Of a stretch of 64,000 nt of DNA, positions 1 to 9,651 are shown piece by piece. Source of the DNA: JAGXFP01 sp039714535 (GTDB lineage Bacteria > Desulfobacterota > Desulfobulbia > Desulfobulbales > JAGXFP01); assembly GCA_039714535.1 (NCBI GenBank), contig JBDLJC010000004.1, positions 46,341 through 110,340 of the forward strand, written 5' to 3'. The translations under genes were made by a program, and so were the position numbers. The notes below the pieces were generated by a model. That model saw only the letters and a list, made by a program, of their open reading frames with translations. It ran no database searches and had not been told where the DNA came from. Each line of letters begins with the position of its first letter. Position 1 is the first letter of the stretch.

Positions 1-774
1 ATGGTAGACTTAATTTTTTCACAGGAGACCACCCCAGGCCTAAATGCTTGGTTTTGGAATGCCGAGCTACAAAGAGTTAACAACAATGACCTAAAAGAAA
101 AAATATATTCCGGCATCCTGGTATCTGACAGGTCGTTGGGCAGTATCTTCAAAATATTTATCGAAAACATTACCGTTTATAGTGGTTTGAAAAGATGTTG
201 TGTAAAGTTTCCTGTTTATCCCAGTCATATACCCCAATTACTTCAATGGTATCCGCGATGTAAGATTGTCCATATTACGAGAGATCCAAGAGCAACCTCT
301 ATATCAAGAACAAATGATCCGGGAGGGACGCAACAATTAAAAAGGAAGTATCCTCTCATTACTTTTCTCATACAAAAGATCATGATTTATTTTAATGTTG
401 CCCAATATTGTTGGACTTCACGGCTACACAGCAAATATAAAGCCATAGATAATTATGCTCTTTTTCGTTACGAAGATTTATTAGCATATCCTGAGAAGAC
501 CATAAGAAAGCTATGTCATTTTATCGAAATAGATTTTGATGAAAAAATGTTGACCCCAAAGGCAGCGCAAAAATCCAGTGTCACAGGTAAAAGAGCAAAA
601 GGTTTTGACAAAAAAGCAGGAACTCGCTGGGAAAAGGTAATTTCTCCTTTTGATAAGTTGTTAATCACAATGCTAACGAAAAGAAGTATGACAAAATTTG
701 GCTATGCTCCAAATGTTCATCCCATTTTTTCTACTGTAAAGCTCGATTCCGAAAGGATTTCTACATTAGAGTGA
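1..774 (+). CDS. Sulfotransferase family protein, 5' end outside window
   Basis: Probable PAPS-dependent sulfotransferase that would sulfate a polysaccharide or other surface glycan. What is seen: a central stretch with WYPRCKIVHITRDPRATSISR, the usual 3'-phosphate-binding region of sulfotransferases (R..RDPR..S), and a C-terminal RYEDLLAYPEKTIRKLC segment typical of the Sulfotransfer_1/3 families. The N-terminal PAPS loop (K.P...G) is not visible, and the frame is open from the first base, so the gene most likely starts upstream of the window and the ATG at position 1 need not be the true start. It is followed after 65 bp by a glycosyltransferase on the same strand, which supports a role in building a modified surface polysaccharide. 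The substrate is unknown. Confidence 0.75.
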   Translation: MVDLIFSQETTPGLNAWFWNAELQRVNNNDLKEKIYSGILVSDRSLGSIFKIFIENITVYSGLKRCCVKFPVYPSHIPQLLQWYPRCKIVHITRDPRATSISRTNDPGGTQQLKRKYPLITFLIQKIMIYFNVAQYCWTSRLHSKYKAIDNYALFRYEDLLAYPEKTIRKLCHFIEIDFDEKMLTPKAAQKSSVTGKRAKGFDKKAGTRWEKVISPFDKLLITMLTKRSMTKFGYAPNVHPIFSTVKLDSERISTLE

Positions 775-839
775 AAATTAAAGAATCTGGCAACACGATA
801 GTTTGCCGCACGAAACTAAACTGTTAGGGATAATCCATC

Positions 840-1718
840 TTGAATTCAATTAACATCGCAGTTTTAATGACCTGCCACAACCGAAAAGAATCCACTCTTT
901 CATGCATTCGCAAATTAATATCCCAGGAAAATATTACGGACATCAATCTAAAAATATATTTGGTTGAAGATGGCTGCACCGATGGTACTGGAGATGCCGC
1001 CAGAAATCTTTTACCCGATATAATTTTGCTGCGAGGTAACGGAGAACTCTATTGGGGAGGCGGGATGAGGCTGGCCTTTGGAGAAGCGTTGAAAGAAAAC
1101 TACGACTTCTACCTATGGCTCAACGACGACACCATGCTTTATCCGCATGCTGTTCGGACGATGTTGGACACATCACATTACCTGAAAAAAGAAATTGGCA
1201 GAGACGCCATTCTAGCCGGAGCAATGCGTGACTCTGTAACTGGCGTTTTGACCTATGGAGGAAGTATAAGGCGTAGATCCTGGAGTCCTAGGTCATATAT
1301 ATTTGTTACTCCCACAAATAAACCGGAACCATGTGATGTCATTAACGGCAACTGCGTTTTAATACCTCACAACATAGCGACATCAGTTGGAAATATCAGT
1401 AAAGACTTCACCCACAGACTAGGTGATTGTGACTATAGCCTTCGCGCCAAATCAAAAGGTTTTTCCAGCTGGATCGCACCTGGATATCTTGGTACCTGTT
1501 CGAGGAATTCTTTAACAGGCACATTTAAAGATAAGAACCTATCCTTAAAGAACCGCGTTGGCTTTTTAGAAAATCCAACAGCGGCGACACCCGCCAAGGA
1601 GTGGATGCTCTTTGTAAAGCGGCATGGAGGGATTTTTTGGCCAATTTTTTGGTCCAGGGCTTTCGTTCGAATGAAGTTTCCGCGGATATGGGTTTGGCTA
1701 CGCTCTAGCAGGGTTTAA
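840..1718 (+). CDS. Family 2 glycosyltransferase
   Basis: Inverting GT-A fold glycosyltransferase, 292 residues, expected to work at the cytoplasmic face of the inner membrane in polysaccharide synthesis. Motifs seen: an N-terminal strand IAVLMTCHNRKES, LVEDGCTDGTGD (nucleotide-sugar binding), LWLNDDTML (metal-binding DxD-type site) and GDCDYSLRAKSKG (the acceptor/catalytic region of rhamnosyltransferase-like GT2 enzymes). There is no transmembrane tail. The start is TTG, with AGGGA about nine bases upstream; the next in-frame ATG is nine codons later and would cut into the first beta strand, so TTG is preferred. It lies downstream of the sulfotransferase and is probably co-transcribed. Donor and acceptor sugars cannot be read from sequence. 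Confidence 0.85.
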   Translation: MNSINIAVLMTCHNRKESTLSCIRKLISQENITDINLKIYLVEDGCTDGTGDAARNLLPDIILLRGNGELYWGGGMRLAFGEALKENYDFYLWLNDDTMLYPHAVRTMLDTSHYLKKEIGRDAILAGAMRDSVTGVLTYGGSIRRRSWSPRSYIFVTPTNKPEPCDVINGNCVLIPHNIATSVGNISKDFTHRLGDCDYSLRAKSKGFSSWIAPGYLGTCSRNSLTGTFKDKNLSLKNRVGFLENPTAATPAKEWMLFVKRHGGIFWPIFWSRAFVRMKFPRIWVWLRSSRV

Positions 1719-1870
1719 TTGCATTATGGAATTGACCTGACCCATTATCAATATTGGCGGCGGAATACCCTCTTAGTCTGCTGTCCTGCCCGAAGCCCTT
1801 AATGTAGCAACTTTGAATTGAAAACGGGTAGCCCGCCTGCACAATAATCAAGTGTCAGGGTTACCTTATG

Positions 1871-2959
1871 TTACTTACCACCTCGAACATACCACCAGTG
1901 ACCACCTTGGCTCTTGTCATAACTACCGTAAGAGTAGTACGGTTCCTCTCCGCCCCAACACTGCTCACATTGAAAAGAAACGGCTCTCGCCATTGAAGGA
2001 TCAGGTTCGTAAGTAGTACTTGTCCAAAATAACCAAGGCCGACATGAAGGATCTTGATCCCAATCGCATTGGACCCTGTAGTCGACATCGAAAGGGTGTC
2101 CCAATGGCAGGGCCACACCTGTCGGGTTCATTGTCCAAAGTGTTCCCAGCTCCTCTGCGCCTGGCAGGCGCCATCCTGCCACTCCGTTAGTCGAATACCC
2201 GCCAATGACGCTGCCCGCGCAATTTAATGCTTTCTCCCAACTCCCCCCATCATAAGGATTGCAAAAATCGCTTCCGGTTGCTGACGGTACCTGCCTTGTC
2301 CAAACCAGCCCGGTTGCTTTGTCTAAAACAAGGTCATTCCACTCGTGTTCAGCATGGTAAATGGCAAAGCGGGGGTTGGGGGCATGATCTACCCAATCTA
2401 TTGATTTGTCAGTTCCATCTTGCGTTATCTCCCAAGAGGGTCTCTTATTCACAGTCTCTCCTGCTAATGGTGGAGGAGCGTCACTACAGACAAATTTCAC
2501 CCCGTCAGTATTAGTTTGACAACCTCCAGGAGAAGCAAAAGTCACCTTTCCTATGCCCGAAGAAAAATTATAGGGACCAGTACCCAATTTGATCCATTGA
2601 AAATGATTTACCTGTTGGTTCACAGAGTTACTACGAAGGGGCACGCCATTGTCCGATATAACAATTGGAACATCTGTACATCTATTGTCCCCTGCCGACC
2701 ATTGAGTAAACACCTCGCAATATCCACTTACTTCAGCCTCAAAGGTGTATATCGCTGTCCCCGTACCATTCCCAGTATTATTGCCAGCCCAATTTCCTCC
2801 ATAGGCATTACGACTTGAGACAGTAAACCAAGTCCCTGTCGATGATGTGCCAGCACCTCCATTGTCAACAATTAATTCAGCGGTATGGGCAAGTGAGGAA
2901 AATACTAACCAGAAAATCATTGGTAATAACAAAAACAATTTTAAGCCTTTTGTCTTCAT
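1871..2959 (-). CDS. Secreted DUF1566 (Lcl C-terminal) domain protein
   Basis: Exported protein of 362 residues. A signal peptide occupies about residues 1-27 (LFLLLPMIFWLVFSSLAHTAE). Residues about 28-160 look like a beta-sandwich carbohydrate-binding-like module (IVDNGGAGTSSTGTW start, as in golvesin/xanthan-lyase C-terminal-like domains). The C-terminal half carries DUF1566 hallmarks: TGLVWTRQ, WRLPGAEEL and FWTSTTYEPDP. Several Cys residues suggest periplasmic or extracellular disulfides. DUF1566 proteins are common extracellular proteins of unclear function, often linked to surface matrices. The start has GGAG-like sequence upstream (AAGGAGATAAGGGATG region). It is convergent with the glycosyltransferase gene. 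Function is not known beyond secretion. Confidence 0.75.
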   Translation of the reverse strand: MKTKGLKLFLLLPMIFWLVFSSLAHTAELIVDNGGAGTSSTGTWFTVSSRNAYGGNWAGNNTGNGTGTAIYTFEAEVSGYCEVFTQWSAGDNRCTDVPIVISDNGVPLRSNSVNQQVNHFQWIKLGTGPYNFSSGIGKVTFASPGGCQTNTDGVKFVCSDAPPPLAGETVNKRPSWEITQDGTDKSIDWVDHAPNPRFAIYHAEHEWNDLVLDKATGLVWTRQVPSATGSDFCNPYDGGSWEKALNCAGSVIGGYSTNGVAGWRLPGAEELGTLWTMNPTGVALPLGHPFDVDYRVQCDWDQDPSCRPWLFWTSTTYEPDPSMARAVSFQCEQCWGGEEPYYSYGSYDKSQGGHWWYVRGGK

Positions 2960-3158
2960 CCCTTATCTCCTTTTCTTTTTGATTTATGCTACTTGCCTGT
3001 TTGATGAACTATTACCTAATCGTCCATTCAATCAGAAGGGTCCACAAGTAATCAATAGTAGAAAAATGGGTAGGTAACAGGTGGTAGAACATACCACTCA
3101 TAAGGCAAAACATAATTAAAGCTGGCATAACAAGTGGAGGGGGTAGAGCGGCGCCTTG

Positions 3159-4667
3159 CTATGCGTTATTTCTGAGGACTTGCTTGTAGAATCTTCTTGC
3201 TCCATCATACATTCCTATGCTTCTCAAAATATTCATCAACCGCTGCTTTGCTGTTGCAGGATTAACGGGCTGCCCCATGGCTTCCGGCCAGAGGATTTCG
3301 AGCATCATTTTGTACACTAAGTAATCAGGAGCGCTTCTTAACTTGGCAGGAACAGCAAGAATTAATTCGAGAAGGCCTCGGTGATTGAATGGCGTAAACG
3401 CCTCTTGGACTATATCCCATTCAAGCTGGCTCTGCGCCTGCCAACTTCCCATTCGATGTTCCCAGTAGAATAGATCGAGAATATCCATATTTGCTCCAGT
3501 AACCACTTCGCCAACTCGATCGTACCAGATGGAAATTTGCTCGCGTACAAACGGTATCGTATGCCAACCATCTTCAAGCGCAATGATTTGGTCCGGGGAA
3601 GTAATAGGTCGATGCGTGCCATACTTATAGTAAAAGCACCTTGCAATTTCAGAACAGTTGCCTTTCAAGCATATCCTATCTTGCGGATATGTATCTATCA
3701 TTCCGCATGCTATCTTCCCCCAGTCGTCCATATGCGCAAGCGATGCATTGTGCTCATATATTTCACGAAATGATTCGGGAACCGTTCTGCGGCAATCGAT
3801 AAGGTTATGACTTAAGCCAAGGGCTTTTAATAGCGCCGCCGGAATCTTGATGTCGTTTGAGTTGGGATCTAAGTTGCGATATTGTAAGGTGTAAAAATAG
3901 ATTTCATCAGAAATACTCTTTGCCGCACCAAAAAGCATTCTTGAGTCCCATCCAGCTGTTAATGGCAAAGCCAACTTAAATCTATTATTCGCTGCAATCA
4001 TTAACCTCTTAAGGAGATCGGCGGCTTCAGCTACGATCTCATTCACTTGCCTCTGTGGCAATGCCCGTTTCGGCCAATACCTTATCTGCTCAACCGTTGA
4101 AAAGCGCAGGTAGTGATTAGGCACAAGGTGGCTTACTTCTTCAAAAAGGGAACATCCGCTGGGTATCCAATGCTCAATATTAGTCTTTGCGTAGGATGAT
4201 TTGACATAAGATGAGAGACGCTCGCCATCCTTTAGAGGCAGTATTTGTTTGAAGATTAATGGTTGTGATCCAACAAATACCTGACCTTTATATTTTGTGT
4301 AGTATACGCTTCGTAGTCCACATGGATCATGAAACAGCAATGTTTCTGTTGGTGTGTTTATTATTAAGACAAACCGACCAGAAACAGAACCTAGGTAGTC
4401 ACTAATGCTTTCAACCGAATCAGTGAAATTGCGTATCGTGTTTAATATATCGGTATTAGATCTCTCCGGGAAACTTGGGTCAATGATGTACCCCAAAAGC
4501 GTGACAGTCACATTTGCATCGGTTGATGTTACGGTGGAAAGCTGTAAGTCCGGATGAGCATATAAATGGTGATGGCCAAAACGTATATGTTGCCAATGAC
4601 GAAGAGACGCACAGGTGTCAGGCGCAATTAAGAACTGCCGGCGAAACCAAAGATTGCTAACTGTCAT
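3159..4667 (-). CDS. Asparagine-synthase-like protein (AsnB-type PP-loop ATPase)
   Basis: 502-residue protein with an asparagine synthase C-terminal fold: LALPLTAGWDSRM is the PP-loop (usual form SGGxDS), which binds ATP and adenylates a carboxyl group. The N-terminal half resembles the Ntn glutaminase domain (FVLIINTPTETLLFHDPCGLRSVYY) but has no Cys2 nucleophile, so glutamine hydrolysis is unlikely; such degenerate members in polysaccharide clusters are thought to amidate or otherwise modify sugar acids. I chose the second Met as start because GAGGAAC lies seven bases before it; an ATG 15 bp upstream has no ribosome site. It sits among polysaccharide genes. The exact substrate is unknown. 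Confidence 0.7.
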   Translation of the reverse strand: MTVSNLWFRRQFLIAPDTCASLRHWQHIRFGHHHLYAHPDLQLSTVTSTDANVTVTLLGYIIDPSFPERSNTDILNTIRNFTDSVESISDYLGSVSGRFVLIINTPTETLLFHDPCGLRSVYYTKYKGQVFVGSQPLIFKQILPLKDGERLSSYVKSSYAKTNIEHWIPSGCSLFEEVSHLVPNHYLRFSTVEQIRYWPKRALPQRQVNEIVAEAADLLKRLMIAANNRFKLALPLTAGWDSRMLFGAAKSISDEIYFYTLQYRNLDPNSNDIKIPAALLKALGLSHNLIDCRRTVPESFREIYEHNASLAHMDDWGKIACGMIDTYPQDRICLKGNCSEIARCFYYKYGTHRPITSPDQIIALEDGWHTIPFVREQISIWYDRVGEVVTGANMDILDLFYWEHRMGSWQAQSQLEWDIVQEAFTPFNHRGLLELILAVPAKLRSAPDYLVYKMMLEILWPEAMGQPVNPATAKQRLMNILRSIGMYDGARRFYKQVLRNNA

Positions 4668-4844
4668 CTTTGTTCCTCGCATAACAAATTGTGGTTCCGT
4701 TTGAAACCTTTGACGTTGATTTGAATAGAGTCGCCTAGCGCTTTGACTCTATTCACCATCTGCCGAAGAAAAAGTTACAATATCAAGCGGCTACCAACGG
4801 AACTACTGTACAGTTACAAAGTAATTTCTTTATACAATCTATCA

Positions 4845-4892
4845 TGTAGGGGTTGTCCTAGATAATGAAAATTATTTAGGACAACCCCTACA
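4845..4892. terminator. Perfect 16-bp inverted repeat, bidirectional terminator or MITE-like
   Basis: TGTAGGGGTTGTCCTA at 4845-4860 is repeated exactly in inverse at 4877-4892, with a 16-base AT-rich loop. It lies 12 bases beyond the stop codon of the beta-helix gene, so it most simply acts as its transcript terminator, although there is no long T run. The perfection of the arms leaves open a small mobile palindromic repeat. Confidence 0.5.
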
Positions 4893-4903
4893 TTTATGCT
4901 GGA

Positions 4904-7408
4904 TTATTCAGTAATTTCTAATTTGAAAAGCTCAAGTGCTGCAGATAATTTCTTCAAATAGAAATTATCCAATCTCGCATTATTCTCTCGGCCCTTGAAT
5001 GAGATAGTGTGAGGCCCTGCCTCCAATTGTACGATCAATGGATCAAATTGCGGAGCATCCATAGTGCCAGTGCCGCGAGCAGTAACTTCATCTTCCATCC
5101 AGACATTATACAGAGCAGGATCCTCGTTTGGATTGAAGTCCCAAACGTCTTGCGAACCATTGTCTATTATGACCTGAAATGAATCAGCCAATCGATCTGA
5201 ACCATAGACATTGGCGATAATTTTATAAGTACCGGGTTCAACAATATTGAAGTTATAATCAACATATCCAACATAATTGGTAGGCGTTGCAACATAAGCG
5301 CCTCCAGATGCCTCCGCAGATAATACAATCTCCATCGGTGCCGTAAGGACTCCGGATTCAGCTTCGATAAGCCCGGTGCCTCCAGGGACCCTTAAAATAT
5401 AAAAATAAGCCAATCTAGCATTATTCTCCCGGCCCTTAAATGAGATAGTGTGAGGACCTGCCTCCAATGGTAGTGTCAATGGATCAAACTGCGGAGCATC
5501 CATTGTTCCAGTGCCTCGTCTGGTAACTTCATCTTGCCTCCAGACATTGTAGAGAGCAGGATCCTCTTTTGGATTGAAGTCCCAAACGTCTTGCGGACCA
5601 TTATCTATTATGACCTGAAATGAATCAGCCAATCGATCTGAACCATAAACCTCACCGACAATTTTATAAGCACCCGGTTCAACGATATTGAAGCTATAAT
5701 CAGCGTATCCAACGTAATTGGTGGGTGTTGTGATATAAGAACCTCCTGGAGCATCAGGGGAAGAGACAATCTGCATCGGTGCCGTTAATGCCCCTGATTC
5801 AGCTTTGAAAAACAGAACAGTGCTTGGAAGAACTTCTACTGGTGGCTGCTCAACTGGTGGCTGCTCAACTGGCTGCTCAACTGTTGATACTGGTACACCA
5901 TATTCGTAAGCACCTACATCCCATTTAGCACCAACAGGCCTAACAATACTATTAATACTACCATTGTAAACACTACCTAAAGAGCCCCCCATGTCTTTCG
6001 CTGGCGAAGCCGTGGTGATATTTAATCCGTCGGTATTTGGGGTGATATTAACTCCGTAAGTTCCTGCGAAACCATTAGGTAGGCTGGAAACGCTTTTCAG
6101 CAGGGGATTAGAGGCTAAAGCTGTTGACTCCCACGAACTAAGATTAGATGATTGATAGATATTACCATCTGTAACAAGAGTCCCTCCATCCGGTCGATAT
6201 AGAATATTATTAGAATGTGCTGTTACTCGATCTGGTGAATTATTAACAAGAGGGGTTTTGCTGGAAAGCGAATATAATATATTATTTTTGATTTCAAACG
6301 TTGTAAATCTTGCTGCACTACTGACTAATATTCCCCCATTAGCGTTTTCAAAAAGGGTATTATTATATATTTTGATATCTAAACTTTCCCGTAAATTGCT
6401 CTCGAAGTATATTCCACTTCCACCACTGCCAGTATTTCTATTTTTAAAAATTAAATTTCCATATATATCAACGCTCATACTGGCAGGCTGGGCAATTCCT
6501 ATTCCTCCCGTAGCATTATTTGTTACAATATTATATCTTAATTCTATGTTATTAGGCCCTGGTCTGCTTGGATCGCTTTCAACAAAAATACCTCTTCCAT
6601 CATTATTGTAAGTAGTACTGTATTCAACTATTGCATTTGTAATTTTATCTTTTAGATGTATTCCGTTGCCACGTATGCTGGGACTGTTCCCTCCATTATG
6701 TACTTCACATCCTCGCACGAGCACATTTCTGATTTCATGAGTCCCAGTAGTTACTGCATCATATATAGAAAGTGCACTCCGTGGTGTATTGAATACAACA
6801 GTATTAATAATTTCTACATTTTCTACTGAGGTATCTTTTGTTGCCCCAACTTTGAGTCCATAGATACCATAACTAGTCCCTCCGGGATCACCAAAATCAT
6901 GAATAATGCAATTTTCTATTCTTTTAGTTGCCCCAATCATAGACCCGGCCGATACTGGCCAATTAACTGTAATCCCACTTATTAATTTATTATTGCCATC
7001 AATATCGAAACCTCTGACAACAGTTTCTATAGTCGGATTATCATCATAAAACACAATTATTCCAGGGCGATTAGCAGAACCATTATTCCCCAGCATTCTA
7101 AAGGTAGCTCGTTGTCCTCCCCCCCAGGAACTTCCATCATAAGTCACACCGCCTTTAACTGAAAGAAGAGCAGAGCTGCCAGCTTGTGTCCATGTGCCTG
7201 AACTATTGAAATATACAACGTCTCCTGCCCGAAGCGTTGCGCTCCCCGACCATCCTGACAATCCTGGGCAGTTCCTCCAGGGAGCTTGCTGTGTACCAGC
7301 ATTGCTATCGCTGCCGGCATTATCCACATAATAAGTTGCAGCCCAGAGAGGTGATATAAGAGTTGAGTACATGAAAAAAACAAAAATCAGAATCCGTTTT
7401 GCATTCAT
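4904..7408 (-). CDS. Secreted right-handed parallel beta-helix protein with tandem C-terminal modules
   Basis: 834-residue exported protein. After a signal peptide (ILIFVFFMYSTLISPLWA), a DUF-type start TYYVDNAGSDSNAGT leads into about 430 residues of short N/G/I-rich repeats (such as VEIINTV, IEYN, LRYNIVTNNATGG) that form a pectate-lyase-like beta-helix, usually a polysaccharide lyase, epimerase or binding scaffold. A VEQPPVEQPPVEV linker follows, then two near-identical modules of about 130 residues (each with AESG.LTAPM, SDRLADSFQVIIDNG and GPHTISFKGRENNARL), probably carbohydrate-binding beta-sandwiches. Met8 is taken as start because AGGAGA lies six bases upstream. It sits in the polysaccharide region; an extracellular glycan is the likely ligand. 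The catalytic type is not recognisable. Confidence 0.75.
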   Translation of the reverse strand: MNAKRILIFVFFMYSTLISPLWAATYYVDNAGSDSNAGTQQAPWRNCPGLSGWSGSATLRAGDVVYFNSSGTWTQAGSSALLSVKGGVTYDGSSWGGGQRATFRMLGNNGSANRPGIIVFYDDNPTIETVVRGFDIDGNNKLISGITVNWPVSAGSMIGATKRIENCIIHDFGDPGGTSYGIYGLKVGATKDTSVENVEIINTVVFNTPRSALSIYDAVTTGTHEIRNVLVRGCEVHNGGNSPSIRGNGIHLKDKITNAIVEYSTTYNNDGRGIFVESDPSRPGPNNIELRYNIVTNNATGGIGIAQPASMSVDIYGNLIFKNRNTGSGGSGIYFESNLRESLDIKIYNNTLFENANGGILVSSAARFTTFEIKNNILYSLSSKTPLVNNSPDRVTAHSNNILYRPDGGTLVTDGNIYQSSNLSSWESTALASNPLLKSVSSLPNGFAGTYGVNITPNTDGLNITTASPAKDMGGSLGSVYNGSINSIVRPVGAKWDVGAYEYGVPVSTVEQPVEQPPVEQPPVEVLPSTVLFFKAESGALTAPMQIVSSPDAPGGSYITTPTNYVGYADYSFNIVEPGAYKIVGEVYGSDRLADSFQVIIDNGPQDVWDFNPKEDPALYNVWRQDEVTRRGTGTMDAPQFDPLTLPLEAGPHTISFKGRENNARLAYFYILRVPGGTGLIEAESGVLTAPMEIVLSAEASGGAYVATPTNYVGYVDYNFNIVEPGTYKIIANVYGSDRLADSFQVIIDNGSQDVWDFNPNEDPALYNVWMEDEVTARGTGTMDAPQFDPLIVQLEAGPHTISFKGRENNARLDNFYLKKLSAALELFKLEITE

Positions 7409-7510
7409 AACCACTCTCCTCATAATCATTACAGGTTACAGGCGCCATTCGCGGCAATGTATTACTCTTTTATCCCAAAATAAGTTGGGCCAAATCAATC
7501 GGCGCAAGGC

Positions 7511-7526
7511 TGTATTTTTTTCGTAT
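7511..7526 (+). repeat. 16-bp noncoding motif, copy 1
   Basis: TGTATTTTTTTCGTAT occurs here and again at 10029-10044, both times preceded by a related TCAATC-GC-AAGG segment and followed within 200 bp by an IS3-type orfA remnant. Probably the left end or leader of the same decayed insertion sequence; a regulatory site is the alternative. Confidence 0.45.
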
Positions 7527-7628
7527 CATGAACAAATCTGATTATTTATATGGCTTACCCTCTTTGGGCTATTTAGAGCCCAGGAGCCCGCCCGAGCATA
7601 TCTTTCTGCTTAGAACTCGTCGGCAAAT

Positions 7629-7700
7629 CAGAAAAAGAGTTCCAAGCCGATTCGGCAGGTGGCGGAAGTACTTCGGAGTATCAAAGAGCAACCTTGACAA
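7629..7700 (+). pseudogene. Decayed IS3-family orfA remnant
   Basis: One frame reads SSKPIRQVAEVLRSIKEQP then a stop; another reads SKSNLDNWRKQF. Together these match the helix-turn-helix of IS3-family OrfA (KPIRQLAEELGVSKSNLDNWRKQ type), broken by frameshifts. The copy at 10177-10323 is a better-preserved relative. No OrfB and no clear terminal repeats are left, so it is dead. The rest of the 7,409-7,905 gap holds only the motif at 7511 and the hairpins at 7796-7859. Confidence 0.6.
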
Positions 7701-7795
7701 TTGGCGAAAGCAGTTCATGGTGAAAGCGAGAATGCTTTTTCTAATCAGCCTCGCCTGGACGATAAGGATTTAGAGATTCGACGACATTATTCCTT

Positions 7796-7859
7796 AAAAA
7801 ACCCGACCTCTCCGAAGCCCGGTCACGAAACGAGGAGGGTTGGCCACTCCTCGTTTCGT
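7796..7859 (-). terminator. Strong hairpins downstream of the large lipoprotein gene
   Basis: A perfect 13-bp stem (ACGAAACGAGGAG at 7825-7837 with its complement at 7847-7859, 9-base loop) lies 47 bp beyond the lipoprotein stop. Reading on along the minus strand, a second GGGC/TTCGG-rich stem ends in a T6 run (7796-7801), which fits a rho-independent terminator for the minus-strand gene. Confidence 0.6.
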
Positions 7860-7905
7860 CTGAATAGCCGAAGCTTTTTTTGATGGTCTTTTAGCACGAA
7901 TTTTA

Positions 7906-9651
7906 TCAATTCCCAGCATGAACGTTATCAAAGAAAGCCCGAATAAATGCTTCTTCTCCAAATGTGTCAGTTCCTTGGGTAGCCGTACTTAATCTCACCG
8001 CAGAGAATTCTGTTGAAGCAAATTCTGTAATGGTTGACAAATCTACTGAAAGTGTCTCTGTGCCATCCAGAGTTATGTCAAACACTCCGTTGCCCCGGTA
8101 CTCGATTTTCATGTGATACGCCTGGTCCTTTACAACGGGCGAGGTGAAGCTCAGATTATCATTCGCTATAGTGTACTTTGAAGTGCAGGAAGAATCTTGG
8201 CATCCCGCCGCGAGCATTTCAGCTGTAACCCCCAGAGAGTCCTCTTTCAACGAGGCTCGAATCACAAAGAAATTCGTGTAATCATTTTCATTCACACCGG
8301 GAGGCCGGAATTCCATATCGAGTAGCGCGTAAACTTGCGCGGGGTTGCCGCCGGAGTCAACAACAAACGTCGCCGGATCTAATGTGATATCAGCTTCGAC
8401 AACTTCGGCGCCGTTGAGGATTATGCCATAATTGGAACGAAGGTCTGTGGTGTTGTTAAATCGGTTATCGGCGCTAAGATCATCCACAAACCCCTGGCCA
8501 CTCTCCAGAACAAGCCTGCCGTTTTCTACCTGCCGTCTTCCGTTGGTCTTTTTCCAGAAAGAACCGTCCAGGTAGTTGCCGCTGTCGAAATTATCAGACA
8601 GGAGCCCATCTATTACATTGTCAACGGTCACAATCATTTCGGCCTGATCATCCGGGTTTGACAAGGCTATCTGTACACCAAGGTATTTTTCGGGCTTGGT
8701 GGGGACAGCGGCAGCGATAGTTGCACCCGCCGCCACCGGATCAAAGTACATAGGAGGGTCGTTGTTCAACTGGAAGGTGAACTGCCCGGGACCGGGGGCC
8801 AAGATGCTGTTCCAATCAATCAAAAGAGTTGCGGTAGAGTTTAGCGAAGCTGTCCCCAGTGGGACGCCTCCGCTGTCGCCAACTGTGAGGTATTCGACAG
8901 AGTCCGCCGTATTGCAGTCATCGTTTAAACACCGGAAGACCATATAAGAAGCCTGGGTACCGCTCCAGATTATCGCGGCGTTAACGTCACCGGTACGGTT
9001 GCCAGGCGCCTCACCATCCGTGGCCGTATGATAACCGCAACTCTGTAGCCGCGTACGGAAAACCCCATTACCCGTGCCGGTTAAAACAGTGTCCATGATC
9101 GTGAAATCAGCGGAAAGCTTTCCACAGCCAGTATCCATTAACGGCAGGTGATTGAAAGCGTATTCACCAGCAGATGCCAGGTTGAATTGCAGCTGGCCGC
9201 CGACAAGTTTTCGGTCATGCGCTCCGCTCGAGTGCCAATAACCTGAATTCAGCGCCACACTGTCAAATGTCTCGTTAATTGTGGTAAGGCAGCTCACCTG
9301 CACATCTGTTATGTCTCCCCCGTTTACCATTCTGTTGCCACCGTTGACTACTTCACAAGTCTGCGCCGGAGAGGTGGGCTGGGACAGGATGGTTATGTCA
9401 CAGGAGGTTCCATCCTTGACACGTGTAGGAAACCTGAACGTTCCGTTCGCAGTAACTACAAGATCATCTGTTCCGTTGTTTTGCAAAACCACCGTGCCAA
9501 GCAAACCGGTTGTCGTCCCCTTTATACTGGAGCTGGAGGTAGATGCCGGGGAAGCCCCCGAAGAACCACCGCCAGAACACCCAGTATATGCTACCAATGC
9601 CAGGGTAAGCAGCAGTCCAGTGCAAATCAAATGTTCTTGTTTTTTTTTCAT
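7906..9651 (-). CDS. Large predicted lipoprotein with two jelly-roll-like halves
   Basis: 581-residue lipoprotein. The start at MKKKQEHLI is chosen because GGAGGGAGAC lies directly upstream; a Met 14 codons earlier has no ribosome site. The signal peptide ends in a lipobox-like LVAYTGC followed by a Gly/Ser-rich linker, so the protein is probably anchored in the outer membrane. Two similar halves each start with an FDS.....YWHSSG / FDSGNYLDGSFWKK type segment and contain strands such as GQLQFNLAS and GRLVLESGQ, as in concanavalin-like or CBM-like beta-sandwiches. Six or more Cys are present. It lies between two IS remnants and two polysaccharide blocks. No enzymatic motif is seen; glycan binding is an inference. 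Confidence 0.65.
   Translation of the reverse strand: MKKKQEHLICTGLLLTLALVAYTGCSGGGSSGASPASTSSSSIKGTTTGLLGTVVLQNNGTDDLVVTANGTFRFPTRVKDGTSCDITILSQPTSPAQTCEVVNGGNRMVNGGDITDVQVSCLTTINETFDSVALNSGYWHSSGAHDRKLVGGQLQFNLASAGEYAFNHLPLMDTGCGKLSADFTIMDTVLTGTGNGVFRTRLQSCGYHTATDGEAPGNRTGDVNAAIIWSGTQASYMVFRCLNDDCNTADSVEYLTVGDSGGVPLGTASLNSTATLLIDWNSILAPGPGQFTFQLNNDPPMYFDPVAAGATIAAAVPTKPEKYLGVQIALSNPDDQAEMIVTVDNVIDGLLSDNFDSGNYLDGSFWKKTNGRRQVENGRLVLESGQGFVDDLSADNRFNNTTDLRSNYGIILNGAEVVEADITLDPATFVVDSGGNPAQVYALLDMEFRPPGVNENDYTNFFVIRASLKEDSLGVTAEMLAAGCQDSSCTSKYTIANDNLSFTSPVVKDQAYHMKIEYRGNGVFDITLDGTETLSVDLSTITEFASTEFSAVRLSTATQGTDTFGEEAFIRAFFDNVHAGN

Noticed and set aside
7528..7883. Small plus-strand genes after the beta-helix gene
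   Set aside because: They are fragments of broken IS orfA and hairpin sequence, without ribosome sites.
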